Assembly: GCA_038380435.1 (NCBI GenBank)
Contig: JAWZYU010000001.1
Span: 18,642,001-18,706,000 of the forward strand
Source of the DNA: Ryuthela nishihirai
Taxonomy: Eukaryota > Arthropoda > Arachnida > Araneae > Heptathelidae
Reading direction: 5' to 3'
DNA length: 64,000 bases
Shown here piece by piece: positions 33,186 to 43,230 of the stretch (position 1 is the stretch's first letter; each line of letters starts with the position of its first letter). A model generated the notes under the pieces. That model searched no databases. It was not told the DNA's origin and worked only from the letters and a program-made list of their open reading frames with translations. The translations under genes were made by a program, and so were the position numbers.

Positions 33186-33380
33186 GGGGGTCCTGGGAGT
33201 CGAGTGGTAACGTGCTTGGCTGCTGATCAATGGGACTTGGGTTCGAACTCCGAGTAAGGCATGATGTTTGTGCCGTTTCTGTTGAGATCCTGCCATCCTC
33301 ACAGAGCTTCTGCTATGGCGTATTAAACTTGCAGGCTCCTGTCAGACCTCTGTAGCAAGCAGCTGCTTGAGAAAATATTT
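33186..33380 (+). mobile_element. SINE-B, full length, diverged
   Basis: Head GGGAGTCGAGTGGTAACGTG, B box TGGGTTCGAACTCC, body GTTGAGATCCTGCCATCCTC and 3' AGCAGCTGCTTGAGAAAATA. Head-to-tail placement after the 33125 scrap suggests either insertion next to, or a dimer of, the same family. Confidence 0.85.
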
Positions 33381-33949
33381 ATTTATTTTTTAATGTAAAC
33401 TTTTAAATATCGCCCTCTACCACCAAATTTCGAAATTCCTTTCATAATTTAATTTGTTTGCATATTCGTTTAAACGTTTGGCATTTTCCAATTTTCTCTA
33501 CCGCTAGGAGGTGTTGTGAAAGTTATTGGGATATGTGAAAAATGCGAATCGTAACATTTCATCGATATCTGTCGAACACGAAAGATTTAAAAGAAAGAAT
33601 TTAAGTGTTCTCCAAAAAAATAAGAAAGAAAATTGAATGTAGACGGAGGGACAGACGGTCATGAAAAAATGAAAATAATATTCATTTATTATTGATTTAA
33701 CTTATAATAATACATCAACAATAAATGATATGAAATCTTGAGTGATCACATTTATCAAGGGTAACAAATTGGAATATTTAAATAGGAATACATACATAAT
33801 GTAAAATACAGCACATGATATATATACACAAGAAGGAAAAGAAATAATACGTATTTTTTATTATGCACAATTAAGGAGTAGTGCAAGCACATTCAGATTT
33901 AAAATATAACAGTTATTATATATTGTTACGACAGATGAACGTGCTATAA
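33381..33949. other. no gene recognised
   Basis: AT-rich; nothing recognised. Confidence 0.45.
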
Positions 33950-34055
33950 CGAATTTAGGAAAACGCATCATGGACGCTCGCGTATGCTTCAGCATGAGAG
34001 TTACGTTACCAACGACATCGAACGAACTTGACTTCAAGAAGAAGGAATAAGTTCT
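33950..34055 (-). repeat. dispersed repeat, partner of 14045-14135
   Basis: Reverse complement carries GTTCGTTCGATGTCGTTGG and ACTCTCATGCTGAAGCATAC as in the partner copy. Confidence 0.55.
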
Positions 34056-34521
34056 TGGAATTAAGATGAAATATGGTGTGAAGAAAGAAGTAGTTTGCCT
34101 TCGTCTATGCACTAAAGTTTAGAGAAGAAATGATTTTATTTGGTGTGTGCGTGCGATGTTAATTAGTTTATGAGTGTGGATCCTGTTAGAAAATTTTTAG
34201 AGAAAAAGAATTCATCGTTTGAAGAATAGTGATCAACGTCTGAAAAGAATTGCTCCTGAGAAACAAATATATTTAGCTGCAGTTTTAGAGCACTAAAAGT
34301 CTAAAACCTTAGGAAGAAGTCATTTGAACTCGTCATTTTTTAAAAATGAGCTAAAAATCCCGAATAAAAAAGTAGATTTGAGATTATAGGACTATATGAG
34401 GTTGAGACGAATTGGTAAAAATAAAGTGGCAAAGAGAATATTTTTATGGCCATTTTGCGTGTTTATTTCAAAGTTAGAAAAACTCTTAGAAACACAGTGA
34501 TCTTAATGGCCAAGTCATTAC
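34056..34521. other. no gene recognised
   Basis: AT-rich with purine-rich stretches; nothing recognised. Confidence 0.4.
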
Positions 34522-34876
34522 GGTTGTGTTGTTTTACTCCGAGCGGCACTTTTTTTGCGCACAATGGGCAAAACAATCAGGTCACAAGGACCCAGAGGGC
34601 TCGGAGAAGGTTGGGGAAGGGGACCCACTGCACTGCTATTGGGAGACAGATGGTAGTCCCTCCTATTACGGCCATCAAGTGTGTTTTTTAACTTGAATAG
34701 CATATAGCTCTTAAGCCCGGCTTAACATCCCATCCGACGGACGGCTGTTTTTCCATGTCCATCGGTGTCTTCTACTGATCCAAGGGCAGGAGTGTTGCCG
34801 AGTCTCTACGGTGGCCTAGGTTGGACTCGAACCGGGAAACTGCAATTTATAAGCCGGGCATGCTCTGAACCACAGC
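34522..34876 (-). mobile_element. diverged SINE-A subfamily copy
   Basis: All parts in order on the minus strand (tail GTTGTGTTGTTTTACTCCGA, body CATCCCATCCGACGGACGGC, leader GGTTGGACTCGAACCGGGAA) but with many substitutions. The leader TTGCCGAGTCTCTACGGTGG replaces the usual GCGGAGATAAATCTC. Possibly an older subfamily. Confidence 0.8.
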
Positions 34877-34989
34877 ACAGACCATTAAGACCCCAAGGTT
34901 CAGAGAGCTGTATAGAGCAACGAGAACCAGTTAATTTTTTTAATGTTATTTACACTATTGAGACGCTATTACATTAACATCTTTAATAA

Positions 34990-35196
34990 AATATCGTCAA
35001 CATCATTTACCAAAATTGCCAAATCGTCAGAATAATCTGAGTGAGATATTTTCATAATTCGTGGACCATCTAGGGTCCCATCTTCCAGTGAATTCCTCAA
35101 AACATAATCAATAACCAAACTGCTTAGAAGAGGGGACAAAATACATTCTAGTGGTAGGAAACCATCAATGGTGGGAAATCAATTGCTTACAAGCCG
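34990..35196 (-). pseudogene. LINE copy 3, reverse transcriptase palm, left part
   Basis: The minus strand gives ECILSPLLSSLVIDYVLRNS and HSDYSDDLAILVNDVDDI, i.e. the block before and including the catalytic YADD-like motif (here YSDD), with stops. It is the continuation of 38426-38560; the 3.2-kb composite sits between them at a TA. Confidence 0.78.
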
Positions 35197-35335
35197 TACA
35201 GTCGCTCAAAAAAGTATCCGAACACTATGGTTAATTACAGAATTCAGAAAAAAAATCTGGCAACGATTTTTTTTAGAAATTAGTGATCTGGCAACCTTCG
35301 TGTCACGTGATTACAGAATTCAGGAAAAATATCTA

Positions 35336-35444
35336 GAGCGTGTACAGCAACTGTACACGCTCCAGTTACCGTTCACAGCAAACAGGAGCGTGTGCAGTTA
35401 CTGCACACGCACCAGTTTGCTGTGAACGGTTGCTGCACACGCTC
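35336..35444. repeat. hairpin module, first copy
   Basis: A short palindrome (GAGCGTGTACAG, loop CAA, CTGTACACGCTC) is followed by a longer one centred on GCAGTTACTGC. Same order and orientation as 38092-38210 but with a few mismatches (for example AACAGGAGCG against CGCACCAGTT). Confidence 0.8.
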
Positions 35445-35632
35445 AATATTTCCGTGAGTGAGCCCACACGATCTAGTATCAAAATAATATGACCACCTAC
35501 ACTCGCTCAAAAAAAATATCCGAACACTATGGTTGATTACAGAATTCAGAAAAAATATCTGGCCACGATTTTTTTTTAGAAATTTTTGCTCTGGCAACCT
35601 TCGTTGTCACGTGATTACAGAATTCAGGAAAA

Positions 35633-35984
35633 GACAGTCAGAGAATGGTTAGCAGGTCAAGAGACGTACACTCTCCACAAACCGGCAACGAACAAATTCA
35701 GATTGAACCAAACGTACGTGACAGGTCTGGATCAACAATGGCAGGCGGATTTAATGTTCGTGAAAAATATTGCACGATTTAATGATGGTTATGGATACAT
35801 ATTAGTCGTCATTGATATTTTATCTCGCTATGCGTGGGCGATTCCTGTGAAAAAGAAAACAGGAACTGCTGTGAAAGAAGCATTTGAACAGATTCTAGCA
35901 CAGGGTCATGAACCCATGACACTAAACACCGATCAGGGGACAGAATTCACAAACCGTGTTTTTCAAAAATTCCTAAAAGATTCT
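35633..35984 (+). pseudogene. Polinton/Maverick integrase fragment
   Basis: A single + frame, about 117 codons, carries the conserved N-terminal and central part of a Polinton-type retroviral-like integrase (text related to F54H12.3-like proteins): VREWLAGQETYTLHK, DQQWQADLMFVKNI (first catalytic Asp), YGYILVVIDILSRYAWAIPV, and LNTDQGTEFTNRVFQKFLK (second Asp). It stops before the catalytic Glu, at a join to unrelated sequence. The left join is at AAAAGACAGTCAGAG. It closely matches 47100-47455 on the opposite strand. Confidence 0.88.
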
Positions 35985-36436
35985 TTCAGCTTTGAAATCT
36001 GAAATCATTCAGTTCAGTCGCTATATCTCTTGCATTTGTTGAATGCTTCAGGATTTTCTAAAAGTGTGATTTTTAAATTCTTGATGTTTTGCTTCAGAAA
36101 AGATTGGAAACAAAATGAAATACTGGTCTAATTCATATTTATCATAACATAATTACACATAATTAATTTATATTTAGATATTTAAATTTGCACTCTTCTG
36201 CATAGCTTTATTATATTCACTGATAAATTATTCTTTTTATTACTAGGTATAAATTCAAAATTACCCTTCACAAGTTAATAAATAAACTATTCTTAATATT
36301 TAGAAAAATAATGAGACGATAAGTTTAAATTTCATACATTTTGGCGTTTATTCTGAGAATCCACCATACTGCGATATAATAATAGAGAACAACTACGGCA
36401 GATAAGAACAAATTTGAGAGTAGTTACTACGTATAC
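35985..36436 (+). repeat. 450-bp block duplicated in inverse at 51215-51670
   Basis: TTCTTTCAGCTTTGAAATCT through the sequence next to the transposon terminus matches the reverse complement of 51215-51670. AT-rich, no coding. It shows that the two DUF4817 copies share flanking DNA as well as the element. Confidence 0.82.
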
Positions 36437-36689
36437 AGGGTGTTTCAAAATTTTCTGTATAAATTTCAATGGGAGATAGGGAACACCAAGACAAAACTTT
36501 TTTTATCTCTAAATGTATGTCCGCTGACGTAACCCTTCGGTGTTAGAGGGCACTGACAGAAATATCGGTGGAGCTTATACATAAATGAATGAAAACATGT
36601 GTGAAAAGCATGTTTATTTAAAGGTGTTCAAAGTTGCAATCGGCAACAGCATTGCATGCATGACAGCGTAGAAGCATTGATTTGTCGTA

Positions 36690-36852
36690 CAGTCGCTCAA
36701 AAAAGTATCCGAATACTATGGTTGGTTAGAGAATTCAGAAAAAATATCTGGCGAAGGTTGCCAGATCACTGATTTCTATAAAAAACTCTGCCAGATATTT
36801 TTTCTGAATTCTGTAATCAACCATAGTGTTCGGATACTTTTTTGAGCGACCG
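36690..36852. mobile_element. 163-bp foldback MITE
   Basis: CAGTCGCTCAAAAAAGTATC at one end and GATACTTTTTTGAGCGACCG at the other form inverted arms of about 63 bp ending in GATATTTTTTCTGAATTCTG. TA lies on both sides (36688-36689, 36853-36854). It belongs to the same terminus family as the composite's ends. Confidence 0.9.
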
Positions 36853-36904
36853 TACATCAGCATCTGTTAGGATGCCATATAAATGACTTATATTCTAAGC
36901 TTTA

Positions 36905-37036
36905 CCAGTGAATATAATAAAGCAATTTCTAAAAAAATCGTTGCCGATATTTTTTCTGAATTCTGTAATCAACCATAGTGTTCAGATATTTTTTGAGCTA
37001 ACACGAGGCTCAGCCATAGTGTTCAGATATTTTTTG
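36905..37036. mobile_element. MITE half copies at the transposase 3' end
   Basis: One arm of the same MITE (GATATTTTTTCTGAATTCTG, CAACCATAGTGTTCAGATAT) followed by a tandem repeat of CATAGTGTTCAGATATTTTT and TGAGCTA. It replaces the end of the transposase gene. The inverse copy has it at 50656-50735 without the tandem step. Confidence 0.75.
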
Positions 37037-37039
37037 AGC

Positions 37040-37886
37040 TATTCACGAGGTTCTTCATGTGTCCCCAGAGGAAGAAAACGATACATGTTAAACTGGGCGA
37101 TCTTGGTGGCGACGGGACCACGCCAGCCTCTCCATCGGTCCCCAAAAGTGATGTTCAGATAATCCCGCATATCATTGCTGAAGTGTGCTGGCACCCGGTA
37201 GTGTTGAAACCACATTTGTCTGGGAATAGCCACAGGAACATCTTGCAGCAGTCCTGGCAATATTTCTTCAAGTGAGGCAGCAGGTATGACCCAATCAAAA
37301 TGTCATGGATGATACCCGCCCAAACATTGACGGCAAACCATTGTTGATGACCATGCGCCTTTGTGGCATGTGGATTTTGGTGTGCCCAAACGTGAGAATT
37401 GTGCACATTAAACACACCCTCGCACGTGAACGAGGCCTCATCTGATAAGAGCACATGAGCCGGAAAATCAGGTTGCGCCGCATTCTGCTGCAGAGACCAG
37501 CGAACAAATTCTACACGAAGAGTGTAATCCTGAGGCTGCAATGCCTGGAATCTCTGACGATAAAAAGGATGTAACTGTTGCTCGTGCCACACTCTCCACA
37601 TGAGGGGGTGGTTCACACCGAGGCTACATGCAACAGCTCACGTGCCTGGATTATCATCAATCTGTCATAGTATATCTTCTTCCATGTCAGGAGTGTGCAT
37701 GGTTTTCTCCTGACCAGAGTCATGCATATTTGCATGGAATGATCCAGTTTCTCGCAGTTGTTGGTGCAAACGCACAAATGTTTGGTGGTTTGGCACATAT
37801 CTGTTTGGGAAACGCTATCGGTACAACCTCACAGCAGCTCTTCCGTTCCCATTGGCAGCACCATACGCCGGATGCATGTCAGCCAT
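37040..37886 (-). pseudogene. DUF4817/mariner-type transposase, disabled
   Basis: Minus-strand fragments starting at 37884-37886: a DUF4817-like DNA-binding start, then VNHPL-type helix-turn-helix text with RVWHEQQLHPFYRQRFQALQ, a first catalytic Asp in VLLSDEASFTCEGVFNVHNS, FAVNVWAGIIHDILIGSYLL, then after a frameshift MPGLLQDVPVAIPRQMWFQH and NITFGDRWRGWRGPV, and after another shift FFLWGHMKNLV-like text. Stops and frameshifts match those of 49807-50655. No active enzyme. Confidence 0.88.
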
Positions 37887-38091
37887 CTCAGCAGTCGTGA
37901 AACACTCCATGTTACACATAATGTGCATGATTTACGAATGCAGACGGCAAACACAAGTCCGTTTTTTGTTCCCACTTCGCCCCTCTAGCAAACTGCAGTG
38001 CCGCCAAACAGCGCCCTCTAGCGCCGTAGGGTTAGGTCAGCAGACATACATTCACAGAAAAAAAAAATTTGTCTTCCTGTTCCCTATTTCT

Positions 38092-38210
38092 GGAGCGTGT
38101 ACAGCAACTGTACACGCTCCAGTTACCGTTCACAGCAAACTGGAGCGTGTGCAGTTACTGCACACGCTCCAGTTTGCTGTGAACGGTAACTGCACACGCT
38201 CAATATTTCC
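38092..38210. repeat. hairpin module with perfect 35-bp arms
   Basis: First a 13-bp palindrome (GGAGCGTGTACAG, loop CAA, 38092-38120). Then a perfect inverted repeat with 35-bp arms, 38120-38154 and 38158-38192, around the loop TTA: it begins CAGTTACCGTTCACAGCAAA. The flank AATATTTCCTTGAGTGAGCC and CACACGATCTAGTATCAAAA is shared with the first module. Confidence 0.95.
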
Positions 38211-38425
38211 TTGAGTGAGCCCACACGATCTAGTATCAAAATAATATGACCACCTACACTCGCTCAAAAAAATATCCGAACAATATGGTTGATTACAGAA
38301 TTCAGAAAAAAATATCTGGTAAAGATTTTTTTTTGTTGGAAAATAGTGATCTGACAACCTTCGTGTCACGTGACACGAAGGTTGCCAGATCATTAATTAT
38401 ATCGGATATTTTTTGAGCGACCGTA

Positions 38426-38560
38426 CCAACTCTGAAACACGACTGAGTATTATTACAGAGATTCATCACTACTTTAACTAACTTTACAGTAATCCATATG
38501 ATCTCACAATTAAGAAACAGGTTATGGCGGTCGACAAAACAAATACCGAGCAAGTCAGCA
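38426..38560 (-). pseudogene. LINE copy 3, reverse transcriptase, right part
   Basis: The minus strand reads VDRHNLFLNCEIIWI, VKLVKVVMNLCNNTQSCFRV, the part upstream of 34990-35196. The copy is more diverged than LINE copies 2 and 5. Confidence 0.78.
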
Positions 38561-38954
38561 TAACTTTTTATCAAATCAAATCTTTATTAACCACAACCCA
38601 TGCAACTTTTCCCAGTGGGTAGTCACTGTTGAAAAAAGATTCTTGTACTTCTCATCCGCAATATGGCAACGAATTGTAAGTCTCTTCTGAGCTCGCTACA
38701 AAGTAGGTGTTGAATCATTAAAGTTAGCAAGATTCGTCGTGCCGCGCCAAAAAGGTTCGTTTCAAAAACCGTAAACGTAAATTTTTCCACGAAAATTGAG
38801 AACATGCCTAAAATAATAAACCGCATAAATCCATATTCGCGTAAATCAGAAACGATGCAATCTAAAACAACCTGTATTTGCTGCTTCTGAACCAGACTTG
38901 TTTAAAAAACTTGAGCGTATGCAAAAATAATACGTTACGTCTTCGTTCTTTTTT
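38561..38954. other. no gene recognised
   Basis: AT-rich; nothing recognised. Confidence 0.4.
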
Positions 38955-38967
38955 CTGAAATATCCGG

Positions 38968-39325
38968 CGCCAGGCTCGTAATCTGTAGTTCCCAGGTTCG
39001 AGTCCCAGCTGGGTCAGCGTTGAGATTTATCTCCGCACAATTCCCCGTCCTGCCCACGGTCAGTAGGTGACACCGATGGGCTTGGAAAGGCCGCCGTCCG
39101 TCGGATGGGACGTTAAGCCGTGGCCCCCGTGTACGGGAGAGCCATACTCTGTGCACGTTAAAGAACAAGCTGGATGGCCTTGACGGGAGGCTACCATCTG
39201 TCTCCCAACAGCTGTTCCACTGGGTCCCCTCCCCCAACCTTCTCTGATCATTCGGGGTCCATGTGACATGGCCATTTAGCCCATGGTGTGCAAAAAAGTG
39301 CCGCTCAGAGGTAAAACAACCCAAC
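38968..39325 (+). mobile_element. 5'-truncated SINE-A with 13-bp target duplication
   Basis: Starts within the head at CGCCAGGCTCG (A box lost) and ends at CAACCCAAC. Perfect flanking repeats CTGAAATATCCGG at 38955-38967 and 39326-39338. Confidence 0.95.
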
Positions 39326-39338
39326 CTGAAATATCCGG

Positions 39339-39964
39339 ATTTCGTTAATCAAGGTAATACTAACTACTTTGAATTATCAGGGTCCTACTTAATCTTCATT
39401 AAACGCTGAAATAATGCTGGTATCCTTCTTTGAAAAGCAACATGTGTTATAACAGTTTTGTATTGCTAGATTTATGAAGCAATGCTCGAGAATAGACTGT
39501 GTCTTCTACACAAAGAATATTGATTCTTCTAAATACCCAGTGGTTTTCTTGGTTTCCATAGCTACCTCGACATGATCTGCAATCTGCAGAAGGATATTCA
39601 GAGGAATACAGGAAGAGCATGAAACAGAATATCCTGGAACTTAATGTATTTAAGAACTTTAAAAAAACACTGGCTGTGATTTACTGTGAACTGTGTTTCC
39701 CAAAAATAATCTAGAGCCTAAAATACAGCTTCCGTAATCACATTTCGCAAACTATAACGAAATATTTAGCAGTCTAAATAATAAAAATGTTCAAAAATAT
39801 TCACTAAAATAGGCGTTTGTGACGCACAGTTAAAATACATGAATTCGCTAGTTGTATTTTAACATAAGGAAATATTTAAATTCAGGTTATATATGTAAAG
39901 AATGTAATGTTGTTGCAGGTCATTAATAATTTGAAATTGTCACATATCAGTTCGAGGTAAGGAT
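39339..39964. other. no gene recognised
   Basis: AT-rich; nothing recognised. Confidence 0.45.
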
Positions 39965-40016
39965 CTCTGTGGGCGAGTGGTTGCTTGCTTCGCTATTGAT
40001 CAAAGGGACTTGCTTC
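39965..40016 (+). mobile_element. SINE-B head scrap
   Basis: TGTGGGCGAGTGGTTGCTTG through ATCAAAGGGACTTG: eroded head only, directly before a SINE-A copy. Confidence 0.55.
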
Positions 40017-40023
40017 GAAACTG

Positions 40024-40390
40024 TCGTCGGGCTGGCTCAGTCGGTAGCGCCCCAGGCTCGTAATCTGCTAGTTCCCAGGTTCGAGTCCCAACTGGGTCAG
40101 CGTTGACATTTATCTCCGCAAAACTCCCGCCTTGCCCACGGTCAGTAGGTGACACCGATGGGCTTGGAAAGGCCGTCGGATGGGACGTTAAGCCGTGGCT
40201 CCGTGTGCGGGAGAATCATACCCTATGCACGTTAAAGAACACTCTGGATGAACTTGATGGAGGGCTGCCATCTGTCTCCCAACAGACGTTCCAGTGGGTG
40301 CCCTCCCCCAACCTTCTCTGATCCTTCGGGGTCCTTGTGACCTCGCCATTTAGCACAGTGAAAAAATAGTGCAGCTAAGAGGTAAAACAA
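40024..40390 (+). mobile_element. SINE-A, near full length
   Basis: Head begins GGGCTGGCTCAGTCGGTAGC with an extra base in AATCTGCTAG. A short deletion removes part of GCCGCCGTCCGTCGG. Confidence 0.9.
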
Positions 40391-40877
40391 GCAACAGAAT
40401 CGTAACTGTCGTGTCCCTCTAATTTATTTTATTATAATATCTGTTTTCATAGTATATATATATATGTTTGTGTATTTTCAGAAGGGTCTGAATGGGAATG
40501 TGGCTCATTAGTCGTCATTGGGGTCCAAGCTGGGCAGCTCACCACATGCTCAAGAACGGAACGCGGGGAAAATGGCTCATGGTATCTCCGTCATTGCACT
40601 GCTCCAGAGGGGATAGAATCTGAGTCACCAAGAGGAGCGATGGGGATAAACATGAGAATGTTTATTGAGTGTTGCTTATCAATGGAGAAGTCACGTTCGT
40701 TTTAGCACATCGAAGTGACGTAGATCTTTCTCGAAAACCCTAAAGGATCAGGGTTCGATTTCGTGTGAACCAGGGGTTAGAAATTCTCTCTCCAGGTTTT
40801 GTGGTCTGTAAAGCGATTTCTTTAAGAGAAATTACAGGTCTCCACCTCTTTAAATGAAAGCATACCAAAGCAGCATA
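40391..40877. other. no gene recognised
   Basis: Mixed composition with a short TA run; no frame or element recognised. Confidence 0.45.
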
Positions 40878-41122
40878 CCACTGGAACAGCTGTTGGAAGA
40901 CAGATGGTAACCTCCCGTCAAGGCCATCCAGCGTGTTCTTTAACAAGCACAGGGTATGGCTCTCCCGCACACGGGGCCATGGGCTTAACGCCCCATCCGA
41001 CAGACGGCGGACTTTCCAAGCCCAGCGGTGTCTCCTACTGACCGTGGGCAGGGCGGGGAATTTTGCGGAGATAAATCTCAACGCTGACCCAGCTGGGACT
41101 CGAACCTGGAAACTACAGATTA
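40878..41122 (-). mobile_element. SINE-A with tail and head ends missing
   Basis: Minus-strand middle part from the CCACTGGAACAGCTGTTGG region to the B box (CTCGAACCTGGAAACTACAG). Confidence 0.88.
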
Positions 41123-41324
41123 ATTTCTGATTAATTTTACTTCAATTTCTAATTGTTTGTTTTTAGAGATAAATTAAATTTTTTTTAGGGTTGCTAAATT
41201 TTGATGAAATATTACGATTCTCACTTTGTGAGACTCCCAACTGTTTAATTGCTCCCTCTAACGGTGTATTAGAGAATTTCCATCTTATGTCAATGGGAAT
41301 CAACTTCGAAATTCTCATCATGAT

Positions 41325-42150
41325 CATCATCCTCAAGCAGCCATGGGCTATGGAGGTCCAACCAGACTGCGCAATTTAGTTCGTAAGAATATTTCTCCGG
41401 AGTTCCATCTGATGCATTTCGCCACAGTAGACAAATTCTAACAAGATCCTGTTGACATTGTCTGCCCACCGCATCATTCCTCTCTTTCTGAGGCCTTTAG
41501 GCACACTCTCCATAACCCTATTCGATAATTTATAGTTATGCATACGGGCAGCATGGCCAAACCAACGGAGCCTCTCTCTCTGCACCATATGCAGGGGCGG
41601 GTACTCAGTCGGTAGCACGCCAGGCTCGTAATCTGTAGTGACCAGGTTCGAGTCCCAGCTGGGTCAGCGTTGAGATTTATCTCCGCAAAATTCCCCGCCT
41701 TGCCCACGGTCAGTAGGGGACACCGATGGGCTTGGAAAGGCCGCCGTCCTTCGGATGGGACGTTAAGCCGTGGCCCCTTGTGCGGGAGAGCCATACCCTC
41801 TGCACGTTAAAGAACACGCTGGATGGCCTTGACGGGAGACTACCATCTGTCTCCCAAAGCTGTTGCAGTGGGTCCCCTCCCCCAACTTCTCTGAGCCTTC
41901 GGGGTCTTTGTGACCTGGCCATTTAGCCTATTATGTGCAAAAAAGTGCCGCTCAGAGGTGAAACAATCCAATCCAACTTATAAGTAATTAATGTAATAAT
42001 GAACCACCTAATGTCCAAGATACTACATAAGCATCTAGAATAAAAACAATCAAGTTTTTTGTTATCTTGTTTGCAAAGGGTCCAAGTTTTACTACTGTAA
42101 CTAACTCTAGAAAGAACCAAACTATTATACAGCCTAATTTTATTCTTTAG
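41325..42150 (-). mobile_element. LINE copy 4, C-terminal part, split by a SINE
   Basis: Minus-strand text flanking the SINE at 41592-41975: RLYNSLVLSRVSYSSKTWTL and CKQDNKKLDCFYSRCLCSI (41980-42150), then ERLRWFGHAARMHNYKLSNR and VMESVPKGLRKRG (41460-41590), ending in the CAGCCATGGGCTATGGAGGT 3' region and a GATGATGATCATG tail near 41320. Confidence 0.85.
41592..41975 (+). mobile_element. SINE-A, full length, inside LINE copy 4
   Basis: Head GGGGCGGGTACTCAGTCGG has a damaged A box. Tail ends CAATCCAATCC. It is younger than the LINE copy it splits. Confidence 0.92.
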
Positions 42151-42152
42151 AT

Positions 42153-42350
42153 GTACACCGAAGAGCCAAAACATTATGACCAGCTGCCTAATATGATATT
42201 GGTCCTCCATGTGTAAACAAAACAGCTCTAAACGAGGCATGGATACTACAATATTTATAAAGGTGTCTTGTGGTATCTGGCATCAATACGTTACCAGCAG
42301 ATCCCTTAACTCTTGCAAGTTATACGTGGTTGAGCCGCCGCAGATCGGAT
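42153..42350 (+). mobile_element. terminal fragment of a widespread DNA transposon
   Basis: TACACCGAAGAGCCAAAACATTATGACC-type end (first bases ACACCGAAGAGCCAAAACAT) followed by CAAAACAGCTCTAAACGAGG, CTTGTGGTATCTGGCATCAA and ACGTTACCAGCAGATCC. I recall this end from Tc1-like repeats in many animals. The other end is absent. Confidence 0.6.
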
Positions 42351-42354
42351 ATGC

Positions 42355-42744
42355 GGGGCGGGGGTGGCTCAGTCAGTAGCGCGCCAGGCTCGTAATCTGT
42401 ACTTCTCAGGTTCGAGTCCCAGCTGAGTCAGCTTTGAGATTTATCTCCGCAAAATTCCCCGCCCTGCTCACGGTCAGTAGGGGACACCGATGGGCTTGGA
42501 AAGACCGCCGTCCGTCGGATGGGACGTTAAGCCGTGGCCCCGTGTGCGGGAGAGTCATACCCTGTGCACGTTAAAGAACACGCTGGATGGCCTTGACGGG
42601 AGGCTACCATCTGTCTCCCAACAGCTGTTCCAGTGGGTCCCCTCCCCCAACCTTCTCTGAGCCTTCGGGGTCCATGTGGCCTGGCCATTTAGTCCATGGT
42701 GTGCAAAAAGTGCCGCTCAGAGGTGAAACATCCCAACCCAATCC
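42355..42744 (+). mobile_element. SINE-A, full length
   Basis: Head GGGGCGGGGGTGGCTCAGTC intact; tail CATCCCAACCCAATCC. Confidence 0.93.
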
Positions 42745-42797
42745 AGGTCACAAGGATCCCGAAGGGCTCAGAGAAGGTTTGGGGAGATAGGGGTCTC
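42745..42797 (-). mobile_element. SINE-A internal scrap
   Basis: AGGTCACAAGGATCCCGAAG and the following GGCTCAGAGAAGG segment, opposite orientation to the adjoining copies. Confidence 0.65.
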
Positions 42798-42819
42798 ACA
42801 AGAAATGCTGTTAGGAAAC

Positions 42820-43052
42820 ACTGAGCCTGGGATGAGACTTTAAACCGTGGTCCTGTGTGAAGAAAAAGTCGTACTATATTCACTTTAAAGAAAATGCTTC
42901 ACGGCCATGACGGGAGGCTTCCATCTGTCTCTTAATAGTTGTCCATTGGGTCCACTTCATCCTACGAAACTCTTAGCCCTTGTGGCCCTTTTATCTGACC
43001 ATTTAGCCTATTGTGCACCTAAAAGTATCACTCACATGCAAAACTATCTGAG
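42820..43052 (+). mobile_element. old SINE-A body and tail
   Basis: GGGATGAGACTTTAAACCGT, TTCACTTTAAAGAAAATGCT, CATGACGGGAGGCTTCCAT and a CACTCACATGCAAAACTA tail match SINE-A in order at low identity. Confidence 0.7.
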
Positions 43053-43230
43053 TGGCACTTTTACATATTAGCGAATCAAATAATGTGCGGAAAAGTTTAT
43101 TTAGTCCCATTAGCTGACAAAAATCCCACCTACGCGAAACTAAATTTTTTCAGCTAAACTCTTTCACGAGTCTCATGTCTAAGGACATCACCTGCGATAA
43201 TTTACTCTAAAATCTTGTGGTCTCATAAAC

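Larger units (their letters stand above)
36437..38091 (-). mobile_element. mariner-related (DUF4817-type) transposon, one end cut
   Basis: The left terminus CAGGGTGTTTCAAAATTTTC plus GATAGGGAACACC is intact. On the right the matching terminus is cut at TTCCCTATTTC where the hairpin module begins. Its counterpart is 49566-51214 in inverse orientation. The two share frameshifts and the internal MITE. Confidence 0.82.
35199..38423. mobile_element. 3.2-kb composite with Tc1-like ends inside a LINE
   Basis: The left end CAGTCGCTCAAAAAAGTATC and right end ATATTTTTTGAGCGACCG are inverted termini. TA lies outside both ends (35197-35198, 38424-38425), and the two flanks together restore a LINE reverse transcriptase. 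Inside, left to right: terminal repeat; a hairpin module (35336-35444); a second copy of the CGCTCAAAAAA terminus (35502); a Polinton integrase piece (35633-35984); a 450-bp block also found at 51215-51670; a DUF4817-type transposon with an internal MITE (36437-38091); the second hairpin module; another terminus copy (38261). No transposase for the CAGTCGCTC ends is encoded, so movement would have needed one in trans. Confidence 0.75.

Noticed and set aside
35586..36002. Intact integrase gene
   Set aside because: It lacks the catalytic Glu region and ends at a join to unrelated DNA, so it is a captured fragment.
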